From the NCBI GenBank assembly GCA_937901465.1, contig CALGTU010000143.1, positions 1-16,790 of the forward strand: 16,790 nucleotides of DNA, read 5' to 3'. Of the stretch, positions 1-7,166 are shown in pieces (position 1 is the stretch's first letter; every line of letters begins with the position of its first letter). The stretch comes from an uncultured Clostridia bacterium (GTDB taxonomy: Bacteria > Bacillota > Clostridia > Oscillospirales > Ruminococcaceae). The notes beneath the pieces are model-generated. The model was given only the letters and a program-made list of their open reading frames with translations. It made no database searches and was not told the DNA's origin. Both the position numbers and the translations under genes were made by a program.

Positions 1-62
1 TGAATGTGAGGCAAAGCGTCCATAAGGACTTTCGCCTGGATGTTGTTCTGAATTCTGCTCAT
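1..62 (-). CDS. argB: Acetylglutamate kinase, N-terminal fragment (cut by window edge)
   Basis: Only the first 20 codons are inside the window, read leftwards from an ATG at 62-60. They encode MSRIQNNIQAKVLMDALPHI. The stretch AKVLMDALPHI resembles the conserved N-terminal helix of ArgB (family pattern roughly A-x-V-L-x-E-A-L-P-Y-I), just ahead of the nucleotide-binding glycine loop that would lie outside the window. A GGGAG ribosome binding site sits 9 bases upstream of the ATG. ArgB phosphorylates N-acetylglutamate with ATP, the second step of arginine synthesis. Its place 38 bases after the PH-domain gene, and downstream of argC and argJ, fits the usual argC-argJ-argB order. The call rests on a short N-terminus plus context, so it is good but not certain. 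Confidence 0.72.
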   Translation of the reverse strand, partial: MSRIQNNIQAKVLMDALPHI

Positions 63-100
63 TGTTTTTTGCTCCCAGTGAAAATTTATTAAATACTCTA

Positions 101-625
101 TCAGACTTTTCCTTTATATTCGGAAAGTTGTTTCTGAATGAGATTATATACTGTTACAACATTTTCGATAGTTCCGAAACGGATTTCATCGGGGTTTTCC
201 TTATTGAATTTTATTCCGTCCAGTTTTATCATTATTTCGCCGAGTCTGCTTCTGCTGTTGTATTTTAAAACAACATTTGCAACCTGACGATATTTTACAT
301 CGTAAAGTTTCTTTGAAAAAACGCCTTCACTTCTTATTATTCTTCTGTCGGTAACTATGAAGAATGTCTGTTGTCTTTTGTATTCAAAGAAGAAATATGT
401 TCCTGCTACCGCAAGACAGATTATTATTATAGGAAGGCAACCTATAAGAACTACTTTTATTTCTTTTATGAGAATAAGGATAAGAGTTAAAAGAAGAATC
501 GCTCCTCCGAAAATGAGAAAGGGTTTTTCAGCGTTTTTCAGCGATTTATTAGGGATAGGATTTCCATGCCACAAAACTCTCTCATCGCTTAAAAATCCTA
601 TCGGAAGTCTGCTGTTATCCTGCAT
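101..625 (-). CDS. PH-domain (bPH2/YdbS-like) membrane protein within the arginine operon
   Basis: This is a 174-residue protein. An N-terminal segment contains the VLWHGNP motif (around residues 18-24) typical of bacterial PH-like proteins of the former DUF304/YdbS group. Two hydrophobic helices follow (about 36-54 and 58-80), then a C-terminal bacterial PH fold (about 84-168) with the family hallmark FFIVTDRRII. The start ATG has a strong AAAGGAG site upstream. It lies 37 bases downstream of argJ and 38 bases upstream of argB, so it is almost certainly cotranscribed with the arginine genes. Members of this family are membrane proteins of mostly unknown role, and no link to arginine metabolism is established. 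The family call is solid; the function is unknown. Confidence 0.85.
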   Translation of the reverse strand: MQDNSRLPIGFLSDERVLWHGNPIPNKSLKNAEKPFLIFGGAILLLTLILILIKEIKVVLIGCLPIIIICLAVAGTYFFFEYKRQQTFFIVTDRRIIRSEGVFSKKLYDVKYRQVANVVLKYNSRSRLGEIMIKLDGIKFNKENPDEIRFGTIENVVTVYNLIQKQLSEYKGKV

Positions 626-662
626 TTTGCCCTCTCTCCTTTCTTATGGAATAAATACGGAA

Positions 663-1892
663 TTATGTTCTGTAATCTCCGTTTATCTTAACATAATCAT
701 ATGTAAGGTCACAGCCCCAGGCTGTTGCTTCTTTTTCACCTTCAAAAAGATTTATATCAATGAAGATTTCATCTTCTGAAAGAACCTTCTTTGCTTCGTC
801 TTCAGAAAATTCAACGCCCGCACCATTTTCGCAGACATGTATTTTTCCTGCCTTTGATGAAAGGTCAACCGAAACCTTGTTTATATCAAAATCAGCTTCG
901 GCATATCCTATCGCACAGAGGATTCTTCCCCAGTTTGCATCTTCACCGAACATCGCACATTTGAAGAGTGGTGAACGGATAACGCTTTTAGCAACGATAA
1001 TCGCTGTATCAAGGTCTGGTGCACCTTTACATACGCATGTCAAAAGCTTTGTTGCACCTTCGCCGTCCTTAGCAAGCATTCTTGTGAGGTTTGACATTAC
1101 TTCGTAAAGTGCCGATTTGAATATTTCAAAATCTTCGCCTTCTGTTGTTATTTCTGCGTTTCCGGCAAGGCCATTTGCCATAAGCATACATGTATCGTTT
1201 GTTGACTGGTCGCCGTCAACAGAAAGGCAGTTATATGTTATTTTAACGATTTCTGAAAGTGCTTTTTTTACCATTTCAGATGAGATAGCGGCGTCTGTTG
1301 TAATGAAGTTTAAAGTTGTTGCCATGTTGGGATGAATCATTCCGCTTCCCTTGGCCATTCCGCCCATACGGCATACTTTTCCGCCGACTGTAAATTCAAC
1401 CGCATATTCTTTTTTGAATGTATCGGTTGTCATGATAGCAACAGCAGCTTCTTCGTTTCCTTCATAAGAAAGTTTTTCTTTGAGTAAAGGAATTGCTTTT
1501 TCAATAGGTTCTATAGGTAAAATCTGACCAATAACGCCTGTTGATGCAACAACTACTTCGCAGGGTTTTATGCCGAGTGCATCAGCTGTCATAGAACACA
1601 TTTTTTCTGCTTTTTCTTCACCGTCGGCGTTGCAGGTATTTGCGTTCTTTGAGTTTACAATAACAGCGATAGCTTTTCCACCCGATTTTTCAAGATTTTT
1701 CTTTGTAACAATAACGGGTGCACCCTTGACTTTATTCTGTGTATAAACACCTGCTGTGTTACAGATGACATCTGAAACAAGAAGTGCTATATCGTTTTTC
1801 TTTGTAGGATTGTTTTTTATTCCACAGTAGAGTCCGCTTGCTTTAAAGCCTTTTGCAGCACAAACTCCACCGTCTATAAGTTTAAATTCCAT
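663..1892 (-). CDS. argJ: Glutamate N-acetyltransferase / amino-acid acetyltransferase (ArgJ)
   Basis: ArgJ moves the acetyl group from N-acetylornithine back to glutamate. Some members also use acetyl-CoA, which the sequence alone cannot decide. The precursor self-cleaves before a catalytic Thr in a conserved KGSGMIHPNMAT stretch; here that motif is intact, with the Thr near residue 192. The residue after it is Thr where ATML enzymes have Met. Further family blocks are present: VNSKNANTC, ASTGVIG, and GDANWGR-like FGEDANWGRILCAIGYA near the C-terminus. I start at the ATG at 1892-1890 (409 aa). An upstream in-frame GTG at 1901 lies inside the AAGGTG ribosome binding site of that ATG and has no site of its own. 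The gene lies 23 bases after argC. Length is normal for the family. Confidence 0.95.
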   Translation of the reverse strand: MEFKLIDGGVCAAKGFKASGLYCGIKNNPTKKNDIALLVSDVICNTAGVYTQNKVKGAPVIVTKKNLEKSGGKAIAVIVNSKNANTCNADGEEKAEKMCSMTADALGIKPCEVVVASTGVIGQILPIEPIEKAIPLLKEKLSYEGNEEAAVAIMTTDTFKKEYAVEFTVGGKVCRMGGMAKGSGMIHPNMATTLNFITTDAAISSEMVKKALSEIVKITYNCLSVDGDQSTNDTCMLMANGLAGNAEITTEGEDFEIFKSALYEVMSNLTRMLAKDGEGATKLLTCVCKGAPDLDTAIIVAKSVIRSPLFKCAMFGEDANWGRILCAIGYAEADFDINKVSVDLSSKAGKIHVCENGAGVEFSEDEAKKVLSEDEIFIDINLFEGEKEATAWGCDLTYDYVKINGDYRT

Positions 1893-1915
1893 TTTATTCA
1901 CCTTAAAATTATAGA

Positions 1916-2866
1916 TTATTCAAGTCCTGTCTTTTCATCGATACCCATCATGATATTAAGACACTGAACAGCCGCACCCGATGCACCTTTTCCAAGGTTA
2001 TCAAGGCGAGAACAGATAAGTATCTGTTCATCATTTCCTGAAACGAAAATCTGCATATTGTTTGTTCCTTCAAGTGCGTTCGCTGTCATGAATCCACCGG
2101 GGAGTTCTTCTTCGCCACCCAAAGACATAACCTTTACAAAATGTTCGCCCTTATAATGATTTTTAAGAACTTCATGAATTTCTTTTATAGATGTTCTCTT
2201 AGCGAGAGTTCTTCTTACTACAGGAACAGCAACTATCATTCCTGCATAGTAGTCACATACCATAGGATTGAACATAGGAGGATATGAAAGTCCCGAAATA
2301 GCCTGCATTTCTTTTAAATGCTTATGGTTCTGTGCGAGCGCATACATTCTGGGAGCGTCAAATTCCTTATCTCTGTTTTCATCTTCATACTGAGCGATTC
2401 CCTTTTTTCCGGCACCGCTGTATCCTGAAACAGCATAGCTTGTTACATACTGATAGGGTGCGAAGATGCCTTCTTTAACGAGAGGATAAACTATCGAGTT
2501 GAATCCGCTTGCATAACAACCGGGAACAGCAACTCTCTTTGAGTTCTTTATTTTGTTTCTGAATTCTCTTGAAAGTTCGGGGAAACCATAAGCCCACTGG
2601 GGATTTGTTCTGTGAGCTGTTGAAGCGTCGATAATTCTTACATTCGGATTTTCTACCATTGAAACCGCTTCGATTGATGCGGCATCGGGCAGACAAAGGA
2701 AAGTAAAATCAGAAGCGTTTATAAACTTCTTTCTTTCGTCAGGGTCTTTACGCTTGTCCTCGTCGATTCTGAGTAATTCAATATCATCTCTTCCGTTGAA
2801 TCTTTCAACGATTTTAAGTCCTGTTGTGCCTTCCTGACCGTCGATGTAAATTTTTACTTTCTCCAT
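1916..2866 (-). CDS. argC: N-acetyl-gamma-glutamyl-phosphate reductase, short (type 2) form
   Basis: ArgC reduces N-acetylglutamyl-5-phosphate to the semialdehyde with NADPH, the third step of arginine synthesis. The 316-residue protein begins with a dinucleotide-binding segment (IDGQEGTTGLKIVERF, about 8-23). The catalytic Cys sits in VPGCYASGF near residue 117. Its length and N-terminus match the shorter type 2 AGPR group rather than the approximately 345-residue type 1 enzymes. The ATG at 2866 has an AAGGAAG site about 7 bases upstream. That site lies in the 17-base gap after the GNAT gene, and argJ follows 23 bases later. It is typical in length and motifs. Confidence 0.95.
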   Translation of the reverse strand: MEKVKIYIDGQEGTTGLKIVERFNGRDDIELLRIDEDKRKDPDERKKFINASDFTFLCLPDAASIEAVSMVENPNVRIIDASTAHRTNPQWAYGFPELSREFRNKIKNSKRVAVPGCYASGFNSIVYPLVKEGIFAPYQYVTSYAVSGYSGAGKKGIAQYEDENRDKEFDAPRMYALAQNHKHLKEMQAISGLSYPPMFNPMVCDYYAGMIVAVPVVRRTLAKRTSIKEIHEVLKNHYKGEHFVKVMSLGGEEELPGGFMTANALEGTNNMQIFVSGNDEQILICSRLDNLGKGASGAAVQCLNIMMGIDEKTGLE

Positions 2867-2883
2867 GGTGTCGCTTCCTTCCG

Positions 2884-3303
2884 TTATTTTTTGACATATT
2901 TAAGATTCATGCCTGCGCCCTCTTTGCCTACAGGGCGGATATGGAAACCGAATTTTTCATAGAATTTTTCTTTGCCGTAAGCAGAAAGAAGTGTGAGAGA
3001 AATTCCCTCGCCGCTTTCAATACTGTCATCGGCATATTTCATAAACTGAGTTACAAGTTCTTTGCCTATTCCTTTTCCCTGATAATCAGGGTGAACAATA
3101 ACATCGACAAGCATAAGATGATATCCGCCGTCGCCTACCCCTCTTGACATTCCGACTGCTTTGTCGCCGTCATAGGCTACTGTGAAGAATGATGAATTTT
3201 TCATCGCGTTGTCAAACTGTCTTTTTGTTATTGTGTTCCAACCAACAAGGATACGGAGATTGTTATAGTCTTCAAAAGATATTTCTGGTTTAAAGGTTAA
3301 CAT
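2884..3303 (-). CDS. GNAT-family N-acetyltransferase in the arginine operon
   Basis: This is a 139-residue, single-domain GNAT protein. The acetyl-CoA-binding motif A is clear: VHPDYQGKGIGKELV, with Q75-G76-K77-G78-I79-G80. The C-terminal FYEKFGF block (about 114-120) is also typical of the superfamily. It starts 6 bases after the argH stop with no good ribosome binding site of its own, so it is probably translated by coupling to argH. Its position between argH and argC suggests a role in supplying N-acetylglutamate or acetylating an arginine-pathway compound. The sequence does not show the substrate; many small GNAT proteins of this look have none assigned. It does not resemble the long ArgA that carries an amino-acid-kinase domain. 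Confidence 0.9.
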   Translation of the reverse strand: MLTFKPEISFEDYNNLRILVGWNTITKRQFDNAMKNSSFFTVAYDGDKAVGMSRGVGDGGYHLMLVDVIVHPDYQGKGIGKELVTQFMKYADDSIESGEGISLTLLSAYGKEKFYEKFGFHIRPVGKEGAGMNLKYVKK

Positions 3304-3309
3304 TTTTAC

Positions 3310-4695
3310 TTAAGTTTCATCTGCTTTCAGTTTTTCTCTGACATATTTTATCTGCTTTGCAACTGCGTCAGGAGCAGGACCGCCGACAACGTTTCTCTGT
3401 GTAACACAAGTATCGAGAGAAATTGCCTTATAGACATCGTTATCGAAAGTATCGCAAAGCTGTCTGTATTCATAAATCGGTAAATCTTCGAGAGTTGTAT
3501 TAAGGCTTATGCATTTTGCAACGAGAGTTCCTGTAATCTTATAGGCATCTCGGAACGCAAGGCCTTTTTTAACAAGATAGTCGGCGCAGTCTGTTGCGTT
3601 GATAAAGCCCTTTGCAGCAGCCGCACGCATATTTTCTTTATTTACCGACATAGTTTCGAGCATAGGGATAAAGGTTGAAAGGCAGAGTTTGACTGTATCA
3701 ACAGCATCGAAAATCGCCTCTTTATCTTCCTGCATATCTTTGTTATATGCAAGAGGAAGTCCCTTCATCATTGTGAGAAGAGTCATAAGATCGCCATAAA
3801 CTCTTCCTGTCTTTCCTCTTATGAGTTCTGTTATATCGGGATTTTTCTTCTGTGGCATAATTGAAGAACCTGTAGCATACGCATCGTCGAGTTCTATAAA
3901 TTTAAATTCCCATGAGCACCAGAGAATGATTTCTTCTGAAAATCTTGAAAGATGCATCATAAGGATTGAAATTGCTGATGCAAGTTCTATACAGAAATCT
4001 CTGTCTGAAACACCGTCAAGAGAGTTCTGTGTTACTTCAGAAAAACCTAAGATATCGCATACTCTCTGTCTGTCGATAGGGTATGTTGTCGAAGCGAGCG
4101 CTCCGCTACCGAGTGGCATGACATTCATACGCTTATATGTATCTTCAAGTCTTCCGAGGTCACGAAGAAGCATCTGTGCATAGGCCATAAGATGATGACC
4201 GAAAGTTATGGGCTGTGCTCTCTGAAGATGAGTATAACCCGGCATAACTGTTGTTTTGTGTTCATCAGCGATATCACAAAGAACGCCGAGAAGTTTTTTA
4301 ACAAGTTCTGTTATCGACTTTGTTTCAGCCTTGAGATTCATTCTGATATCAAGGGCAACCTGGTCGTTTCTGCTTCTTGCTGTATGAAGTCTTTTACCCG
4401 TTTCGCCGAGTCTTTTTGTAAGTTCTGCTTCAACGAACATGTGAATGTCTTCAGCAGTAGGGTCTATTTCAAGTTCACCGCTATGGATATCCTGAAAAAT
4501 AGAGCCGAGTTCGTTTGCTATCTGTTTGCTTTCTTCAAGATCTATGATTCCACATTCACCGAGCATTGTTACATGAGCGATACTTCCCTGAATATCCTGT
4601 TTATACATTCTTGCATCAAATGAAACGGAAGAGTTGAAGTCGTTTACCTTTTCATCGACCTCTTTTGAAAATCTTCCTGCCCACATTTTTGCCAT
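3310..4695 (-). CDS. argH: Argininosuccinate lyase
   Basis: ArgH splits argininosuccinate into arginine and fumarate, the last step of the pathway. With the start chosen here it has 461 residues, normal for the family. It opens with MAKMWAGRFSKEVD. It carries HTARSRNDQVA (about 104-114), THLQRAQP (about 155-162) and the fumarase/lyase superfamily signature GSSIMPQKKNP (about 276-286), whose serine loop is the catalytic acid region. The ATG at 4695-4693 follows an excellent GGGAGGAG site. The reading frame extends 14 codons further upstream, but that extension matches no ArgH N-terminus and runs through an intercistronic hairpin. The gene lies 81 bases after argG. Confidence 0.97.
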   Translation of the reverse strand: MAKMWAGRFSKEVDEKVNDFNSSVSFDARMYKQDIQGSIAHVTMLGECGIIDLEESKQIANELGSIFQDIHSGELEIDPTAEDIHMFVEAELTKRLGETGKRLHTARSRNDQVALDIRMNLKAETKSITELVKKLLGVLCDIADEHKTTVMPGYTHLQRAQPITFGHHLMAYAQMLLRDLGRLEDTYKRMNVMPLGSGALASTTYPIDRQRVCDILGFSEVTQNSLDGVSDRDFCIELASAISILMMHLSRFSEEIILWCSWEFKFIELDDAYATGSSIMPQKKNPDITELIRGKTGRVYGDLMTLLTMMKGLPLAYNKDMQEDKEAIFDAVDTVKLCLSTFIPMLETMSVNKENMRAAAAKGFINATDCADYLVKKGLAFRDAYKITGTLVAKCISLNTTLEDLPIYEYRQLCDTFDNDVYKAISLDTCVTQRNVVGGPAPDAVAKQIKYVREKLKADET

Positions 4696-4710
4696 AATTT
4701 TCTCCTCCCG

Positions 4711-4752
4711 AAAAAACGAACATACGGGCAAAGCCATTTTCAGCCATGCCCG
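4711..4752 (-). terminator. Imperfect hairpin with trailing T-run between argG and argH
   Basis: Read on the - strand, 4752-4725 forms a stem with outer arms CGGGCA/TGCCCG, one T-T mismatch, then five more pairs (two G-C, three G-T) closed by an AAAA loop. About eight bases later comes a run of six T (4716-4711 read leftwards). It looks like a weak intrinsic terminator or an RNA-processing/stabilising hairpin, which could lower expression of argH onwards relative to argG. The T-run is further from the stem than in a strong terminator and the argH ribosome binding site follows at once, so full termination is unlikely. Confidence 0.35.
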
Positions 4753-4776
4753 AGATGTTATAATACGCCAGTTAAG

Positions 4777-6006
4777 TTACTTGTTATTTCTCTTCTGGTC
4801 GAGTTTAGCCTTAACCTTGATGGGAAGACCAAAGAGGTTGATAAATCCTGCACTATCCTTCTGGTCGTAAACATTATCCTCATCAAATGTTGCAACTTCT
4901 TCGTCGTAAAGAGTATAAGGAGATGTAACACCTGCGTTGATTATATTACCCTTATAGAGTTTGAGCTTAACATCGCCTGTTACAGTCTTCTGTGTTTCTG
5001 TAACGAATGCAGAGAGAGCTTCACGAACGGGTGTATACCACTGTCCGTTGTAAACGAGGTCTGCAAAATCAATAGCGAGCTTCTGCTTCATTCTCTGAGT
5101 CATTTTGTCAAGAGTGATTGTTTCAAGAACATCGTGTGCGTGGTAAAGAATAGCCCCACCGGGAGTTTCATAAACGCCTCTTGATTTCATACCAACAAGA
5201 CGGTTTTCAACAAGGTCAGCAAGACCGATACCGTTAGCGCCACCAAGTTCGTTGAGTTTAGTAACGATTTCAACACCCTTCATTTCCTTGCCGTCGATAG
5301 CTGTAGGAACGCCCTTTTCGAAATGAATTGTAACATATGTAGGCTTGTCGGGTGCCATTTCGGGTGAAACGCCCATTTCAAGGAAACCGGGCTTGTTATA
5401 CTGTGGTTCGTTAGCGGGATCTTCGAGATCGAGACCTTCGTGTGAAAGGTGCCAGAGGTTCTTATCCTTTGAGTAGTTTGTTTCTCTGTTTATCTTGAGA
5501 GGAATGTTGTGTGCCTCTGCGTAGTCGATTTCTTCATCTCTTGACTTGATGTCCCAGATTCTCCAGGGTGCAATGATTTCCATATCGGGAGCATAAGCCT
5601 TGATTGCGAGTTCAAATCTTACCTGGTCGTTGCCCTTACCTGTGCAACCATGGCAGATAGCATCTGCGCCTTCAGCAAGAGCGATTTCAGCAATTCTCTT
5701 TGCTATGATAGGTCTTGCGAAAGATGTTCCGAGAAGGTATCTGTTTTCATAGATAGCCCCTGCCTGAACTGTAGGAAATACATAATCTTCGATGAATTCA
5801 TCTTTAAGATCTTCTATGTAGAGCTTTGACGCACCTGTCTTGATTGCCTTTTCTTCGAGACCGTCAAGTTCTGTGCCCTGTCCAACGTCACCTGAAACTG
5901 CGATTACTTCACAGTTATCATAGTTTTCCTTGAGCCAGGGAATGATGATTGATGTGTCAAGTCCGCCTGAATAAGCGAGTACTACTTTTTTGATTTTTCC
6001 AGCCAT
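4777..6006 (-). CDS. argG: Argininosuccinate synthase
   Basis: ArgG condenses citrulline and aspartate, using ATP, to argininosuccinate. The 409-residue protein has the N-type ATP pyrophosphatase loop AYSGGLDTS at 11-19, the second family block HGCTGKGNDQVRFE at 119-132, and PWR shortly after. Length is standard. The ATG at 6006 follows AAAGGAG with an 8-base spacing. It is the first gene of the leftward arginine operon: a consensus promoter and a large dyad lie directly upstream, and argH follows after 81 bases. Confidence 0.98.
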   Translation of the reverse strand: MAGKIKKVVLAYSGGLDTSIIIPWLKENYDNCEVIAVSGDVGQGTELDGLEEKAIKTGASKLYIEDLKDEFIEDYVFPTVQAGAIYENRYLLGTSFARPIIAKRIAEIALAEGADAICHGCTGKGNDQVRFELAIKAYAPDMEIIAPWRIWDIKSRDEEIDYAEAHNIPLKINRETNYSKDKNLWHLSHEGLDLEDPANEPQYNKPGFLEMGVSPEMAPDKPTYVTIHFEKGVPTAIDGKEMKGVEIVTKLNELGGANGIGLADLVENRLVGMKSRGVYETPGGAILYHAHDVLETITLDKMTQRMKQKLAIDFADLVYNGQWYTPVREALSAFVTETQKTVTGDVKLKLYKGNIINAGVTSPYTLYDEEVATFDEDNVYDQKDSAGFINLFGLPIKVKAKLDQKRNNK

Positions 6007-6043
6007 TTTAAAGACTCCTTTGCAAAATAATTAACTGAGTAAA

Positions 6044-6073
6044 ATTATACACCCGTTATACATAGTTTGTCAA
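6044..6073 (-). promoter_or_regulatory. Sigma-A promoter of the arginine operon
   Basis: On the - strand a perfect -35 box TTGACA (6073-6068) and a perfect -10 box TATAAT (6049-6044) are separated by 18 bases. The -10 box ends 37 bases upstream of the argG ATG, giving a short leader of roughly 30 bases with no room for an attenuator or riboswitch. Control must therefore act on initiation, probably through the adjacent dyad. Confidence 0.88.
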
Positions 6074-6085
6074 GTGTTTTTATAC

Positions 6086-6121
6086 GATTTATGCATAATA
6101 ATGAATAATTATGCATAAATC
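6086..6121. promoter_or_regulatory. Large dyad with ARG-box-like core upstream of argG (candidate ArgR/AhrC operator)
   Basis: Two perfect 14-base inverted arms, GATTTATGCATAAT and ATTATGCATAAATC, flank an 8-base spacer. Each arm holds its own palindrome TTATGCATAA (6089-6098 and 6109-6118), and their centres are 20 bases apart, about two helical turns. Within it, TGAATAATTATGCA (6102-6115) matches the published ARG-box core TGAAT-wwww-ATTCA with one mismatch. A further TGCAT half-site occurs at 6123-6127. The dyad begins 12 bases upstream of the -35 box of the argG promoter. Binding of an arginine repressor is inferred; no regulator gene is in the window. Confidence 0.6.
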
Positions 6122-6138
6122 TTGCATATTTTTCATTT

Positions 6139-6158
6139 TATACAGTATATAATGTATA
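6139..6158. repeat. Short inverted repeat upstream of the argG operator
   Basis: Arms TATACA and TGTATA flank 8 bases of AT-rich sequence. It lies between the end of the flavin-reductase-like gene and the argG operator/promoter. No T-run follows on either strand, so it is not a convincing terminator. It could be a second operator half or a chance AT-rich dyad. The rest of the 6122-6200 stretch shows nothing else recognisable. Confidence 0.25.
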
Positions 6159-6200
6159 TTTATAGGTTTTTCATGTTACTTTGTTGTTATTTTTAAACAA

Positions 6201-6713
6201 TTATGCTTTCTTATAAGCACCGATAATTTCTCCCCAGAAAGCTGTATGGAGCGGTTGTGTTCCGTTTGTTTCAAAAAGTGCATTATCAAGATAGAAAGCC
6301 TTATCCATAGGCTGAACATAAAGTTTTTTACAAACAAGCACAATTTCAGCTTCATCAAATGCGGGAGTTTCGTCAAGCATTGTCATATTGAGTCCGAGTT
6401 CCTTGACCTTTTCGTTCTTATCGCCTTCTTTTCCTGAATAAGAACCGCAGAAAGAAAGAGCTTCTCTGTAATTCTTTCCAAACATCGAAACAGAAAATGT
6501 ATCGTTGTTTTCCATAAGCGAATAGGTAAATCTTGAAGGTCTTACAACCGCCATGAAAATGTTCTTGTTCCACATAACACCCATTGTTCCCCAACTGGCT
6601 GTCATTGTGTTGTAGTTGTTTTCGTCACCCGCTGTTAAAAGAACCCAGTCCTTGCCGATTTTTTCAAAAGGATTGAACTCTCCGCCTGTAAGTGTTATTT
6701 TTTCAAATGACAT
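6201..6713 (-). CDS. Flavin-reductase-like FMN-binding split-barrel protein
   Basis: This 170-residue protein belongs to the flavin reductase / FMN-binding split-barrel superfamily. The characteristic YNTMTASWGTMGVMW block (34-48) corresponds to the FMN-phosphate-binding region of the family. A middle segment with NDTFSVSMFGKNYREALSFCG is also typical. It has no signal peptide or membrane helix, so it should be cytosolic. Relatives reduce free flavin or act as small flavoproteins of unknown electron partner; the exact reaction cannot be read from sequence. The ATG at 6713 follows AAAGGTGAT. It lies 60 bases downstream of cdd and may be the last gene of that operon or have its own weak promoter. 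Confidence 0.85.
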   Translation of the reverse strand: MSFEKITLTGGEFNPFEKIGKDWVLLTAGDENNYNTMTASWGTMGVMWNKNIFMAVVRPSRFTYSLMENNDTFSVSMFGKNYREALSFCGSYSGKEGDKNEKVKELGLNMTMLDETPAFDEAEIVLVCKKLYVQPMDKAFYLDNALFETNGTQPLHTAFWGEIIGAYKKA

Positions 6714-6756
6714 AATTTATCACCTTTCTTTTTTCTTGATAAAACATTCTATAGTT

Positions 6757-6784
6757 TTTATAACTTGTTTATTCTAAAAATCAA
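6757..6784 (-). promoter_or_regulatory. Possible weak promoter for the flavin-reductase-like gene
   Basis: On the - strand TTGATT (6784-6779, overlapping the end of cdd) and TATAAA (6762-6757) are 16 bases apart, 43 bases before the ATG. Both boxes deviate from consensus and the region is AT-rich, so this may be chance; read-through from cdd is the alternative. Confidence 0.3.
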
Positions 6785-7166
6785 AACTTTTCGGTAAAAG
6801 TTCGGATAATGAAAATTCTTCATAATCATCTTCTGATTTTGCAACAATCACTTTAAAATCAGGTTTACAGAATTCTGCCATAACCTGACGACATATTCCA
6901 CAGGGATACGCAGAAATAGTTTCGTCTTTTTTACCGCCGACTACCGCTATTTTCGAAAACTCTCTCTTTCCGTCAGAAACCGCCTTGAAAATCGCAGTTC
7001 TTTCAGCGCACACTGTTCCCGAATAGGAAATATTTTCGATGTTACAACCTGTATATACAGCCCCGTCGGCACAGAGAAGTGACGCACCCACAAGAAACTG
7101 TGAATACGGAGCATAGGCATTTTCTCTTGCTTTTATAGCGGACAAAATAAGTTCCTTATCAGTCAT
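6774..7166 (-). CDS. cdd: Cytidine deaminase
   Basis: Cdd hydrolyses cytidine and deoxycytidine to uridine and deoxyuridine. The 130-residue form (typical of homotetrameric bacterial Cdd) has C53-A-E55, giving a zinc ligand and the proton-shuttling Glu. It also has P-C89-G-I-C92, giving the other two zinc ligands. The start chosen is the ATG at 7166-7164, preceded by GGGTGAT. A longer in-frame reading adds ten residues that match no Cdd. The first eight bases overlap the end of deoB (ATGACTGA), a classical translational-coupling arrangement. It closes the deoC-deoB-cdd salvage cluster. Confidence 0.96.
   Translation of the reverse strand: MTDKELILSAIKARENAYAPYSQFLVGASLLCADGAVYTGCNIENISYSGTVCAERTAIFKAVSDGKREFSKIAVVGGKKDETISAYPCGICRQVMAEFCKPDFKVIVAKSEDDYEEFSLSELLPKSFDF

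Noticed and set aside
357..779. 140-codon + strand reading frame opposite the PH-domain gene and the argJ end
   Set aside because: It lies antisense to two well-supported genes with ribosome binding sites, and the translation shows no family resemblance.
4192..4623. 143-codon + strand reading frame opposite argH
   Set aside because: Antisense shadow of a clear argininosuccinate lyase; no ribosome binding site or recognisable domain.
4696..4737. N-terminal extension of argH by 14 codons
   Set aside because: It crosses the intercistronic hairpin region and has no ribosome binding site, whereas the ATG at 4695 has GGGAGGAG directly upstream and matches the usual ArgH N-terminus.
6007..6043. 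Riboswitch or leader-peptide attenuator ahead of argG
   Set aside because: The predicted leader is only about 30 bases, too short for either.
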